This document shows, in pieces, positions 24,801 through 35,185 of a stretch of DNA of 64,000 bases. Both the position numbers and the translations under genes were made by a program. Source of the DNA: Emydura subglobosa (taxonomy: Eukaryota > Chordata > Testudines > Chelidae); NCBI GenBank assembly GCA_007922225.1, contig ML679974.1, forward strand, positions 2,035,105-2,099,104. The letters are read 5' to 3'. Each line of letters begins with the position of its first letter. The first letter of the stretch is position 1. The notes below the pieces were generated by a model, which did not search any database, was not told the origin of the DNA, and worked only from the letters and a program-made list of their open reading frames with translations.

Positions 24801-27800
24801 ATAGATAATACTTGACTTTCAGTAGGCTTCCCTTTAACAGTGATCCAGATCATCATTCTTGGACAAGTTTAAAATGGAGTGTAATAGTCTTGCATTTCTA
24901 ATGTGAACTAGCTAAGTTAACTTTCCTGCAGCTAGGTTCAGTGTGTTGGACTCTTCAGTTGTATGCCCTGTTGAAACACCTCTGAAGACTTCCCCTCTGT
25001 ACAGTGGAAGAATGGGTGAAATAGAACCTGGCAGTCCTAAATCTTGAATAGGAGGAGGGGTGTCCATTGAGGTTTGAGGTGTAAAGCTACACAGGATACT
25101 TTACTATGCCTCCAGCATTAATCACAAGTCCCTTCCTAGGCACACTTAAATACAGTCATACTAGATGTGTAGAGTGCTGACTGCTTCCTAATGCCCTTTA
25201 CTGATACCTCACCCGGAACCAGAATACAGTGAGTTCCCTCAGAAAGATCGAGCCACAGGCTCAACTATAGTGGCTGGGAGACTCCATTCACTTCCATTGC
25301 TTGCAGGGAGGCTGGTAGTCTGACTAGATGCACTGTGGAGGAGACATTGAGTCAAACTTGGGCATGGCTGTACTGATTCCTAGAGGTGCTGGGTAAACAG
25401 TAAATCAAAGGGAACAGACACTGGCCTAGCTGCATTGTGCAATGGGTGGATCAGGGTCAATTTGGAAGAGGTCTAATCTTACTGTATGACTTTGGGCAAA
25501 TGACTCCTCCTTTCGTTCCCCTTCTGTTTCCACACTCCCACCAAATGAGAGATCAAGGAAATAGCTAAACAGCACAGGGCTTTGCTGAAGTGGTGTCAAA
25601 CTTAATAGGATACGCTAGCATCAAAAACAGTCATCTCCTATATGGCTGTGGCATAGTAGGTTTACAACTAACATTGTTTTTCTCTTTTCCAGCCTTGGGA
25701 GCTGCTTATGGAACAGCAAAGAGTGGCACAGGTATTGCAGCCATGTCTGTCATGAGGCCTGAGCTGATCATGAAGTCAATCATCCCTGTTGTCATGGCGG
25801 GTATTATAGCTATCTATGGCCTGGTAGTGGCAGTCCTTATTGCCAACTCCCTTGCACCTGGCATCACGCTATTCAAGTAAGTTCTTGCTACACCTGTCAA
25901 CACTCCATCACTGTTATTTTAAGAGCAGCTGCAATTAACCTGGAACTCTTGACCCTTGTCAAATGGCTAGGTACCACTTACACCACTGCAGAGATTCCAC
26001 TTCTTATGGCGCACTTGGATACTGTGGTAAGGGCAATAAGTACCTAGAGAGCATTTTATAGCTATAGAATAGCTTGTAATCCTGTAACAATCCGGTCCAA
26101 AGTTCAGATCCAGTTCCCACTGGCATAATAGGCACTCCGTGCATCAAGCAAAATGGAGCACTTCAACACATGGCCATAAACAATGGCAAGGTTGTATCTC
26201 TTCATAGACTACTATGAACTGGCATTTAAAGATGTCCCGCTATGGTTTGTAAACTGCTCAAGAAAGGAGTCCTCAGCCAGTGAGAAGACCTTAATAGTCC
26301 TTGTTTATGGTACAGCTCCTGATTAAACGAAGATGGTTTAAAATCCATAACCCCTTACAAGGTGTCCTAATTTATCCTGGTCAAATACATACAAATTGTG
26401 AGCTCTGGCATGCACCAGTTACCTTGAATTATTCACAAACTTCTCCCTGGTATCACTTATTTTAGCGCATGCCAGCATGTTGGTAAGAGAATCCTCTAAC
26501 TACACTAAACTCAACAGTTGCCTTTTTGCTCCTGGAGCAGTCTGAAGTCCAATCTCTTCCAAGCTTCCTGAAGAAGGCTGGAACTAGCTGAAGGCCTTGT
26601 CTACACTGCACTTATGCCAGCAAAACTTGTCTCAGTATAGACAAGGCCTAACTCTTAGCAGCCTGTGACAATAAGTGATGACAGCCCAGCAACAGACTGG
26701 CTTAATATAGCAATAACACCTGTCATTCTGTAACTACCTAAAATGTATGTTTTAATCCTAGCTGGGTAACAAAAGCAGAAGGTGTTTCAGATACTAGAAA
26801 TGGAGGGTCCCCTATCAAATCTCAACTCCCCTGGCCTTCCAGATTAGGAATCTGTGAGCACTCTCCTGGCTTGGGAAACCATCTTTATGCAAGCTAATGA
26901 GGGACTGGGACACCTTAACTGTCCAGTGTGATGAGAAACTTCTGGATGCTAGAAATAAGACTGCACCACCATGCAGGATTTACTGTTGTCCATCAGCAGT
27001 AGCAAGTGATATTACACTCTCTTTATTCTTTGGAGCAGGGAGTTGGCACTCCATATATCCTGACAAATGGCATTAGCTTGGTTGTTCAGAGTAAAGATTG
27101 TAGCTGTTCAGGACAGTATGGCAAATACTCCTATTGGTATAGAATGTAGTACCATAATGACATTACTATACTGTACATAGTAGTGATGCACTGCCTAGGA
27201 AATGTACACACAGCTATAGTTGCCAGAGCCTTGAATGTTTAAGGGACAGTTTTTGACTCTTGCATAGCTTCATGTGCTGCCAGCATTTGGACCTGTCCCC
27301 CTGACTAAACTAACACATTTGCAGCAGCAGGTGTCCTGGTAATACATGGGCTTGATGTCCTGTCAGGTGTTTGCATTTGCAGTACCTGATAACAGGAAAT
27401 CCCAACTGTTTTTGACATTAGTTGTCTGCCAAGACTATACCTGTGTCTGTGTTGGGAAATGAAGCAGCTGGGAAGTTCCATCCCCCCCTTGGCAGGGGAT
27501 ATCACTTGCTTTCTGAGGGGGGGTTCCCAGTGCTGATTCTGTGGAGAAATGGCAATTCTCCCTTTGACAGCTCCCAGTTCAAGGGCTGGATCATTCACCA
27601 CTAAACTTGTCTCATCCTTGATCTGCAGGAGCTTCCTTCAGCTGGGTGCTGGCTTGAGTGTGGGCCTCAGTGGTCTGGCTGCTGGCTTTGCCATTGGCAT
27701 TGTGGGTGATGCAGGCGTACGGGGGACAGCACAGCAGCCCCGGCTATTCGTGGGCATGATCCTGATCTTGATCTTCGCTGAAGTCTTGGGTCTCTATGGC

Positions 27801-27833
27801 CTCATCGTTGCCCTTATCCTTTCCACAAAGTAA
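6822..27833 (+). CDS. ATP6V0C: V-type proton ATPase 16-kDa proteolipid subunit c, three coding exons
   Basis: Coding exons are 6822-6897, 25693-25876 and 27629-27833, giving 465 nt including the stop and 154 aa (human 155). The intron phases are 1 and 2. The protein has four membrane helices in two c-ring repeats. The proton-carrying glutamate of helix 4 is E138, in the [11 protein letters not shown] motif; its codon is at 27780. The chain ends LILSTK, as in mammals. In the V0 membrane ring it carries protons into lysosomes, endosomes, Golgi and secretory vesicles. Most of the chain matches the human protein as I remember it; differences cluster at the N-terminus ([10 protein letters not shown]) and in the loop between helices 2 and 3 ([10 protein letters not shown]). 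The start has A at -3. AMDHD2 lies downstream on the same strand, as in human. The 18.8-kb first intron is filled with repeats. Confidence 0.96.
7603..7612 (+). promoter_or_regulatory. Perfect CLEAR element in ATP6V0C intron 1
   Basis: GTCACGTGAC is a 10/10 palindromic match to the CLEAR consensus bound by TFEB and TFE3. It lies 706 bp downstream of the exon 1 donor, at the edge of the CpG island. V-ATPase subunit genes are established CLEAR-network targets. Confidence 0.65.
7621..10261. other. ATP6V0C intron 1, proximal part
   Basis: AT-rich intronic sequence. No exon, RNA gene or clear mobile element was recognised beyond a C-rich run near 9366. Confidence 0.5.
10262..10506. mobile_element. 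Fold-back (inverted-repeat) element with 13-bp target duplication
   Basis: Arms at 10310-10391 and 10411-10492 are about 82 nt each and pair closely around a 19-nt loop. A short head, 'gtagccatgtcagtcacagg', precedes the first arm. The whole is bounded by near-identical 13-mers: ATTGCTTCACTTT at 10262-10274 and ATTGCATCACTTT at 10494-10506. No ORF. See the related element at 37752. Confidence 0.7.
10507..12296. other. ATP6V0C intron 1, unassigned
   Basis: No exon or nameable repeat was seen. Confidence 0.45.
12297..14420 (-). mobile_element. CR1 LINE, truncated, antisense to ATP6V0C
   Basis: The 3' end starts at 12297 with 'atcatagaaaagtagggctg' followed by 'gaagggacctcaagaggtca', the classic CR1 3' block in reverse complement. 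Further along, the minus strand contains decayed reverse-transcriptase motifs: [15 protein letters not shown], then SVDDT for the F/YADD catalytic box, near 13290-13180. Many stops and shifts are present. A miniature element interrupts it at about 13328-13483. The 5' limit is approximate. Confidence 0.8.
13328..13483. mobile_element. hAT-type miniature element inserted in CR1
   Basis: The right end 'ggttgagaaccactactg' and the left end 'gtagttctctgttgacc' are degenerate inverted repeats of the CAGTGGTTCTCAACC type. The interior, with repeated 'gggctgcag', does not fit the CR1 reading, which resumes on both sides. Confidence 0.55.
14421..18488. other. ATP6V0C intron 1, unassigned
   Basis: Scattered short ORFs only. 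No splice-bounded conserved exon or clear repeat family was recognised. Confidence 0.4.
18496..18744. mobile_element. GC-rich hAT-type miniature element with internal hairpin
   Basis: Ends are 'gcggttctcaacc' and 'gttgagaaacact', a degenerate inverted pair. 'atctaca' and 'gtctaca' flank them and look like a decayed 8-bp duplication. Inside, 18528-18588 folds into a near-perfect hairpin of about 28 bp. The GC-rich right half stands out from the AT-rich intron. Confidence 0.6.
19692..19810. repeat. Long imperfect palindrome in intron 1
   Basis: Arm 19692-19726 ('taagatttagtcatgac', then 'tatttttaataagtcatgg') pairs with 19774-19810 across a 47-nt AT-rich loop. Only a few bases mismatch in the middle of the arm. 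It is probably a miniature DNA element. Confidence 0.65.
20276..20403. mobile_element. Fragment of the 'GTCTACACT' miniature element family
   Basis: Begins 'cttatctacactagagtttt' with 'gccaacaaaacag'. This shares its end sequence with copies at 29569, 32362 and 34880. Confidence 0.5.
21400..22796 (+). mobile_element. CR1 LINE, 5'-truncated, sense to ATP6V0C
   Basis: Decayed open reading frame 2 text runs along the plus strand, including a FDLVD-like region near 21617, a [14 protein letters not shown] block near 21660 and a GVPQGAVV-like block near 21805. It ends at 22750-22796 with 'ctgacccaatatggccgtta' and 'tgttct', the typical CR1 3' terminus. Many stops are present. Confidence 0.75.
22797..25692. 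other. ATP6V0C intron 1, distal part
   Basis: Contains a weak CR1-like 3' piece around 23470-23570 and a G7/T17 homopolymer block near 24449-24473. No exon was recognised. It ends in the polypyrimidine tract and AG acceptor at 25691-25692. Confidence 0.5.
25693..25876 (+). CDS. ATP6V0C: ATP6V0C coding exon 2
   Basis: Acceptor 'tctcttttccag|cc', donor 'ttcaa|gtaagt'. Encodes [14 protein letters not shown] through the loop after helix 2, including the conserved AAMSVMRPE turn. Confidence 0.95.
25877..27628. other. ATP6V0C intron 2
   Basis: 1752-bp intron with GT-AG ends. It contains one compact palindromic element at 26593-26648 and nothing else recognised. Confidence 0.8.
26593..26648. mobile_element. 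56-bp palindromic miniature element
   Basis: Its ends 'ggccttgtctacactg' and, in reverse complement, 'ggccttgtctatactg' form nearly perfect inverted repeats. It is a minimal member of the GGCC-GTCTACACT family seen at 34880. Confidence 0.6.
27629..27833 (+). CDS. ATP6V0C: ATP6V0C coding exon 3 and stop
   Basis: Acceptor 'gatctgcag|gagc'. Encodes [16 protein letters not shown] through helices 3 and 4 with the essential glutamate, then TAA at 27831-27833. Confidence 0.95.
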
Positions 27834-28470
27834 ATGCCCTTGAGTAGGATGTAAAGAATCAAACAAAACCACGTTTAAAACAAACAAGTTCCAGAATGAA
27901 AATGGTCTCCACAAAGTGTACAGTTGTCTAAATTTGGTAGTAGGTCTCTTGTAAATGCGCAATGTGTGTTTGTGACTTGTCTGTCCTATGTGTGCTTCAA
28001 TATTAAACAGGGGGGCTACCCCAAGCCTGCTGCAGGGCTTGGAGTGGCCTATGTGCAACTTTCCACCCATTTTGCCGAGAGTACTTTGTGTATAAATAGG
28101 AACTAGACATGTAACTTTTCTCTTCACTCGATGTTTATTTATAAAAGACTTGACATGTTCATACATTATGGAGCAAGAATTTTCAACTTCCCATGCTATA
28201 TATATTAATCATATATATAGGTAGATATTACACTGTGGGGTTAATTGTAAGTGCAGAGAATTCTTTGGATGTAACTTGATTCTCAAGATTGCTGTTGTCC
28301 TGGTATTGGAGTGTGAGAATTCTGTTTGTGTTTTATTAATACAGCAAATGTTGGAAACACTCCCATGTTTCCAGTAGTAAAATTTGTGCTCCGGCATCAG
28401 TCGTGCACCCACTGTTGGGTTTTGCAGTTATACAATGTTTCCAAATAAAACTTCCTCCACTACGCTACTG
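27834..28470 (+). other. ATP6V0C: ATP6V0C 3' untranslated region
   Basis: No ORF continues. The end is inferred from the AATAAA at 28444. An earlier weaker ATTAAA occurs near 28001. Confidence 0.6.
28444..28449 (+). terminator. ATP6V0C: AATAAA poly(A) signal of ATP6V0C
   Basis: Canonical hexamer about 610 nt after the stop, followed by a GT/T-rich stretch near 28478. Confidence 0.65.
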
Positions 28471-29568
28471 CAGCAGATTTTGTGGTTTTATTTTAAATCC
28501 GGTGAGACAGGCCTGCGCACCCCTCCTCTTCCCCCCCACATATCTTGCCCCCTCCCCCTTGGAAAGTCGTGGGAGCAGGCAGGATTCTGGCACAGCTGAG
28601 CATGTGGTAATGGAAGAGCTAGTTCATACTGCAGTGCATCAACTACTCTTTACATGAAAGAAGCAAGATGGCTTTTAGGAAGGATAATAGGCTTTTAACT
28701 AATGGCTGCCAGAGACATGTTTTACACTGGCCAGGCAATCTGAAAGTATTGGACTACAGCAATACTTCAGGCACTCAGTCCTTCTAGCCTGCTGCATATA
28801 GGTCAGGTACCAGATGTTTAGTGTGCAGAAGGCCCAGTTAGGTCATAGCTGTGGCTTCATTGGCACTTGGTGAAAGTGCAATGGGAAGGGCTAGCCCTGT
28901 GCCATACTTACCAATGCATCATCCCCCTGCTTTCCCAGGCTGCCAGCTACCTAAATGTAGCTTCTCTGCTGTACACCTGAACCTAAAAATGATCAAACCT
29001 AATACATGCTAAGAACAAAACTGAACACTTAACAGAGGTAGGCAAAATCCCTTAAATAGTATCCTTGGTTACCTGCTGCCATGCAGAAATATCAGCGGGT
29101 AGCTGAGTGATCTGGCATGTGCCACTAGTATAAACTCGACAACGTACACATTGCTGGGGGGCCGAGGCTGTGGTGGTATGAGTTGCTTGCCCATACATAT
29201 GTGGAAGCATCTTTCAAAGAGCATAGACATGAGACTCCTTACAACTGAAGGAAACTCTTCAGCGATTTCCTTACGGTGAGTTGCCCTGGCTTCTGTAACT
29301 GCTTCCATGGGTGCAGAATGTGGATCTGAGGCTCGTGTCTCCTTCAGCTCTTTGCAGCACATACTACCATATGGATTTAACCAGTCAGGATGCTTGTACT
29401 ATATTAACCACTTGTAGCTCATAAAATACTTGGTCAGTCAGTTTTGCTGTGAGAATATATGGAAACTAAATTTCCCCCATCATAATTAAATGTAGTAAAT
29501 GAAACAAATTTATGCTAGGAGGGTTTTTGGGTAATATTGATTGCTGATTTCGCTCTTGAACCACTGCA
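28471..29568. other. Intergenic, nothing recognised
   Basis: No gene or nameable repeat was seen. Confidence 0.45.
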
Positions 29569-30184
29569 GCCTGGTCTACCCTAGAGTTTTTTGTCGACAA
29601 AACAGTGCTGTTGTACATGCTGCATCACCTCCCTGCTGACAACTCTGGTTTTCTGACAAAAGAAAACCACTTCAAGAGGCAGCTAGGGCGGTGGTGTTGG
29701 TGTAGACAGTGTCCCCTAAGAGCACTGGAGGGGCTGTCATACTTGTCCATTGCACTGCAATAGCAAAGCAGTGAAATGGACAATTGGGGGGAGGGGGCTG
29801 GAGCCTGGCTCTGCAAGCTGTTAGGCTCCCAGCTGGAAGCTGGGTCATGGGAGGCTGCTGCCTGGCTTCTGGACCAAGCCTGGGGCACCGAGCCTCTGAG
29901 CTAGGCATGGCAGGCTACTTCCCAGCTCCTGGCTGCAAGCCCAGGACCCAGACAAGCTGCAGGCAGCTGCTGCTCAGCTGTAAGCTGGGGAGGTGGGCAG
30001 CTGCCACTGGCTCCAAACCCAGGACATTCTGGCTCCTAGCCAGTGTGCATGAGGCTGCTTCCCAGCTTCAAGCCCCCTGTGAGCCCAGGACTGTGAGCTC
30101 CCCACACTGCCCCTGAGGTCCATGGAAGCGCTTCTGGTGAGGACCCACTTCACTGATCCAAGGAGAGCAGTGTGGACATGAGCC
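29569..30184. mobile_element. Long 'GTCTACACT' family element with internal degenerate repeats
   Basis: Left end 'gcctggtctaccctagag' and right end 'cagtgtggacatgagcc' are decayed inverted repeats of the family. Between about 29800 and 30110, GC-rich units built around 'ggctgctgcctggcttct' and 'cccagctcctggc' repeat loosely. ORFs here reflect this composition. Confidence 0.5.
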
Positions 30185-31299
30185 ACGTGGTCATTCTAGC
30201 AGTGGCTGAAAGCCAACAAGGCCTGAGATGAGTCTCACTGGTGTAGCTAAATTCCTTTCCTGAGTTTCATCTCTTAAGGCACCTTCCTGTAAAAGTGCAG
30301 CAGCCTCTGAGCACCCCCTTGTGGCCCAGTGTGGTGCTGCAGGTACCCCACCACATCGAGTAATTGATTGTTTGCTTGCCCCATACAAGAAGCAGCCAAC
30401 ACGTTGTGTTTCAAAGGGGACATTTAGCAAGACATTTGGTATGGGATAGGAGTCACTTTACTAAACATCGCAGCAGGAGCCTGGTTTTGCACTCCCACAT
30501 TTGCAGTCAATGCCAGGTTGCTGATTATAGACTATAGGCTCACTCCATCTCTCTAAGCAGTAGTATTAAGATGTTTTAACCAAGGTTTCTTAAGATAAGT
30601 GTCTGCAGTGATGGCTCTGAAGTAAACCTTGCAGGAATTTTGGCAAACCCAAAGCCTTTATCTCTTATGCCAATTTAGGACAGTCTGTTACTTTCATAAA
30701 TCTGCATGTAACTTCAACAAGCTTCTAAAATCAAATTCTCCAAGTTCATGACCACCCAGATTAGCGAAACTAGAGCTGAAATCACTGAAGGAAAGGGTAT
30801 ATTTCAAGTGTGAGCAGATTTATTTTCAAAGCTAAACTTGGGCTAATTTTTGGTCAAAACTTCAACTATATGTCTCGAACTTCATTTAGACCTAATTTAG
30901 GAGTAGGAGTGGTTCCACTGGCCACTAGTGCCTCTACTTTTAAAAACCAGAACGGGAATTGCCTCTATTTTTATCTTGGCTGCCCATCTGTTGTAGGGGG
31001 GTAAGTGAATTTCTGAGATGGCCTGGCAGAACCTCTGCCACTTGAGGGCTTGGCTGTAATGGGCATTGTGCACCCCTGGTAGTTGTGCAGCTACAAACCT
31101 ACAGAGCAGATGTGCTGTACCAGTGGAAACTGGATTAAGTTGCACTCATTCAAACCCTGCATTTACACCTGTGCAGCTAATGGGTCAAACATTTCCCAGT
31201 GTGGCCAAGGGTCAGTGCTTTCTGAATCCAATGTACATAATATTTCTCAGGATGGCTACAGCTTCCCAACTGTCTTAGTCAGGAAGCAGCAGCTATAGA
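30185..31299. other. Intergenic, nothing recognised
   Basis: No coding signal or nameable repeat. Confidence 0.4.
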
Positions 31300-31520
31300 A
31301 GGTATTTATTTGGACCTATTGCTATAGTATCTGAGCACTGCACAGTCTTTAATGTATTTATCCTCACAACACACCTGGGAAGTAAGGCGGTGCTGCTATC
31401 CATGTTGTGGAGAAAAGGAATTGAGGCACAGAGAAGCGAAGGTGATTTGCACAAGGTCGCATAAGAAATCGCTGGCAGAGCAGGGAGTTAAACCCTGGTT
31501 TCCCGAGTCCCAGCTTAGGG
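31300..31520 (-). mobile_element. MIR/core-SINE fragment
   Basis: 'ttgaggcacagagaagcgaa' plus 'ttgcacaaggtcgcataaga' is the reverse complement of the MIR core, preceded by 'tatttatcctcacaacacac'. Confidence 0.65.
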
Positions 31521-32190
31521 CCTAAACACTGGGCCTTCCTTCAGATGCAATGCAGAAACTTTTACTGGATTTAAACATTTTAAATCCTTGTACATAAGGT
31601 GACTGGATTATGAGGAGTAATAAAATTGCCACCCTTCTAACTAGAGGACTTAAAACCAAGATCTGCCTCATCAAAAGAATGACACAGCCTCGTCACAAAG
31701 GTATGTTTGAGATGATTACAAACTGCTCCTCATTTCGAATAAAAAGTGTGAAGGCTAAGTTAGCAGTTACTTAAATCAGTTCCTCTTATTTGCCAGAAGC
31801 TGATTTGTGTCTGGATTCACTGAACTAACTAGATCCCCTTTAACCACAGGTTTAGGGGAGTGACTCCCTTCCAGTTCCTTACATTTCAATATCTTTGTTT
31901 TTAAGACACAGAATGGACAAGTTTTCCACTGCCAGCAGGTGCTTTGTAGGTATGTGTGGGCGAAGGATGTGCTCTGGGCCACATCTACCCTGCACCTGGA
32001 ATGAGAACAAGTTGTCGGTATGCCTGCAATAGCTGTAAGAGAGCTAAAATGGCAAGGGCTCAAGTGCTAGCTAGTTATGAAGTCGGGGGACCGGGTGCAG
32101 CCCAGGCTGCTGTAGCCTCACTTACTTGGAGAAAGGTAGCTAGATAAAAGCTAGCACAGCTGCAAATTACACCTCTGGTTGCAGTGTACG

Positions 32191-32356
32191 CTTAGGCTAG
32201 GTCTACACTAAGACCGCTTTGCCAGTGTGGCTGTATTGCTATGTGATAGCAGCAAAGCACTCCTAGGGTGGATGCAGCACTGTTGCTAGCATAGTTTCTT
32301 ACAGCCACACATCCCCAAGAGCAAAATAAGCTAACCTGGCACAAGTGCAGTTTGGC
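32191..32356. mobile_element. 'GTCTACACT' family fragment
   Basis: Starts 'ttaggctaggtctacactaa'. The right limit is uncertain. Confidence 0.4.
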
Positions 32357-32361
32357 TGACA

Positions 32362-32480
32362 GACTATATCTACACTAGAGCCTTCTGCAGACACAGCTGT
32401 GTTGGTCAGAGATCACATCTTTTCTCACCCTGACCAACATAGTTGTGCTGGCAAAATTTTGTGGTGTAGATCTGGGCCTG
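32362..32480. mobile_element. 'GTCTACACT' family palindromic element
   Basis: 'atctacactagag' with 'tgtgttggtcag' on the left pairs with 'ctgaccaacatagttgtg' and 'gtggtgtagat' on the right. Confidence 0.55.
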
Positions 32481-33675
32481 GCCTTTTTGAGTGTAGAGTA
32501 GGGGCAAAGCAAATGTGGAAAATGCCAGAATCCTCCTACGAGCACCAAATTCCATAAGGAAAAATTCTTGCTCTGACACTTCTGAAGCCTCCTGAACAGA
32601 ACCAGTGAGAACATCAAGAGATCAGATCAAATGAGAACAGAGTCCTCATCTCTAAACTGCTGCCGGCTCAATGGTCTTAAACATATACAGGACCTATACT
32701 ATACATTTCCTGCAGCACAACTGCATCAGATCTTATCACCCTGTCTGCAGTGCAGAGTTGTGATGAAGTTGAATTTTGTTGTTTTCTCATCTCAAACTGC
32801 TTAACTTTTATCTTCCAAATGTTAAAGTCCTTTAGCCATCACAGAGAGAGAGTTATACAGATTGTATGACAGAATGGGGGGGGGGGGGTAAAGGGATTTG
32901 GGGGTATATGCAGGCAAGACCTTCCACGTTTCCACTCTCCAGGGAATATTCGCTGTCAGGCTGGTATCTAGGCAATTGAAAGGAATATTAGCAAATTGCA
33001 CATGAAATAATACTAGCAAATGCTGGAAGTAATTTTAATCTGTAATGGCTGTAGGGGAAACAAGCCCCTCAGCAAACTCAAGGCATTGGTCTAGAGAAGT
33101 TCTAAAACTTAACTGCCTCTGACTCAGTTGCGCCTTCTTATAAGAACTTGTAAAGGTTACGAGGAGCAGAGATCATAAGTCTGTAGCGTGAGTCCTGCAT
33201 AACTAACAGAGCTGTGAACCTATGACTAACGTTTTGCTCTGTGTCTAACGGGTTAGAAAGCTGGGCAGCTCCCTGGGTAGGTAACTAATATTGAACTATG
33301 TATGCATCAATAGGACTAGACGGTGTAGGACACCAAAGGAGGGTGTAATGTATTTTGAGTTACTTACAAATTGTTAAACAGCAGCAAGAAAAACAAATTC
33401 AGAGGTGTGCCTCTGAATTTATTTTTTGGCCTGGGAAGTTCCTAGAACAGCCCTGCTGTAGTGATTCTCAGTTCCCAGGTGGGAATAAGCTAGTTCGAGT
33501 CCCTTATGTGCTGCATCAGCAGCTGTCTAGTGAGTCAAACCATTGAGAACTAGGGACCATTCACTCCCTTTCCCCCTTTCACCCCAGCCGGCTCTAGTAA
33601 TGTACCTATCAGAATGCCCGACCAGGGATGGGCCTTACAGACTCAGGGTTTGGACAAAGTGTTGTGGAGTCTGAG

Positions 33676-34110
33676 TATAGAGTCATAGATTCCAAGGCCA
33701 GAAGGGCCCATTGTGATCATCTAGTCTGAGCCCCTGTGTAGAACAGGCTACAGAACTCACCCAAAATAATTCCTAGAGCCAGGGCCGTCCCTGCGGGGCG
33801 TGGGGGGAGGCTGCAGGGCCTGCGGCAAACCACACTGTGTGGGCCCACCACCTGGCTCCCACCCGGTCCCAGCACACAGCCGGGAGGCAGGTTGCAGCCC
33901 CCGCTCCCAGCCAGGAGGTGGGCAGCAGCCGCCTGCCTCCCACCTGGTCCGGCACAGAGCCCCCCAAAGTATGGGGACTGGAGCAATTTCCCTGGTTCGC
34001 CCTATACTAGGGACGGCTCTGCCTAGAGCAGAGCTTTTAGCAAACCATCCATCTTGATTTAAAAAATAGTCAGTGATGGAGACCCCCCACCACCCTGGGT
34101 AAAGACCTCA
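33676..34110. mobile_element. CR1 3'-end fragment, split by a hAT element
   Basis: 'tagagtcatagattccaagg' then 'ccagaagggcccattgtgat' is a CR1 3'-end block. It resumes after 34029 with 'agagcttttagcaaaccatc'. Confidence 0.55.
33780..34021. mobile_element. 242-bp hAT miniature element with 8-bp target duplication
   Basis: The ends CAGGGCCGTCCCT and, in reverse complement, CAGAGCCGTCCCT match at 12 of 13 bases. CCTAGAGC is exactly duplicated at 33772-33779 and 34022-34029, as hAT transposases produce. The interior is GC-rich and non-coding. Confidence 0.82.
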
Positions 34111-34790
34111 CGGGGTCTGGAGTGCTAATTTGAAAGGGGGATATAAATAGTTTTTTCTGTCATAGCATATTGTCTGCCTGTGAACCTGCATTCAGCCATT
34201 CCTGGAGTACAGCGGAGTGAGTCAGCCCTGCAGAGACAGGAAAGAGAGAGAACAGAACAGGAGGGAACTGCGGTGATAGAAACGGATAAACATCCATGAA
34301 CAGTCAGTCCAGGCTCTCTTGTTAGGCCAGGTTGAGAGATGGTGGGTATCAGATGCTGCAAAACAATGCGCTTGGTTAGCTGACACTCCTGCCTCTCTTT
34401 TAACTCTTTCAGTTCGTCTGTCTGTCCCTGGAGAGCCAGGAGGAAAGGGCAAATGAAGTGAAATTTGCACAGGTCTCACTGTGCTTTTTCCAGGATCCCT
34501 CTGTTGGGCTAGAAAAGATCTTAAAATGAGCTGCAAGGAAATAAAACTCCCATTCAGATGAATGGCCATTAATTTTATCATGGGCACAGGTGTTCTTGTG
34601 GCTGTTGCATTACTGCAGATGGGATTGGGGGCAGGGGAGTTTGTGTTTTCCAATGCTCCTGGCTATAAAGCTTTGAAGTAGTATCTGTAGCTGTACAGCG
34701 GACAGGCCCAGCCGGTAGCAGCCTGGGTAAAAAGGAAAAGGGGAGCAAACAAGTCTATCATGAAGGTGTGTGACTGGGAAGAATGATGGA

Positions 34791-35110
34791 CTTGTGGCAC
34801 TGGCCTGGGACTTCGAAGACTTGTATTTAATGCCTGGCTCTGCTGCTGACTTCTTGCATGATGCTGGGGAAATGGCTTAGGCCACGTCTACACTAAAAAG
34901 TTAGGTTGACTCAGAGAGAGAGAGATAAGCCAACCCTCGTGTAGACCGCTAGCTACCGCCTCTTGTGGAGGTGGATGAGCTACAACGATGGAAGAACCCC
35001 TGCAGCGATAGCAGTTCATGTGTAGACATGGCCTTACTCCCTCTTCGTCTCATTTCCTGTCTGTAAAATGGGGATAATAATCCTGCCTTTGTCTGGGTCG
35101 TCAGTTTGGG
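34791..35110 (+). mobile_element. MIR/core-SINE, split by a miniature element
   Basis: Left part 'ggctctgctgctgacttctt' to 34876 and right part 'tgtaaaatggggataataat' near 35063 are adjoining MIR core segments separated by the insertion at 34880-35033. Confidence 0.7.
34880..35033. mobile_element. 154-bp Harbinger-like miniature element with TTA duplication
   Basis: Ends 'ggccacgtctacact' and, in reverse complement, 'ggccatgtctacaca'. TTA is present directly outside both ends (34877-34879, 35034-35036). A 3-bp TWA duplication is typical of PIF/Harbinger. Confidence 0.72.
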
Positions 35111-35185
35111 TTGTAAATGCTTCCCACCAGGAATGATATCTCACTAGCTCAATGGGACCCCGGTTTCAGTGGTAGTCTCTAGATC

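Noticed and set aside
29625..30116. ORFs on both strands in the GC-rich part of the 29.6-30.2 kb element
   Set aside because: Internal tandem units of a non-autonomous element, with no conserved protein.
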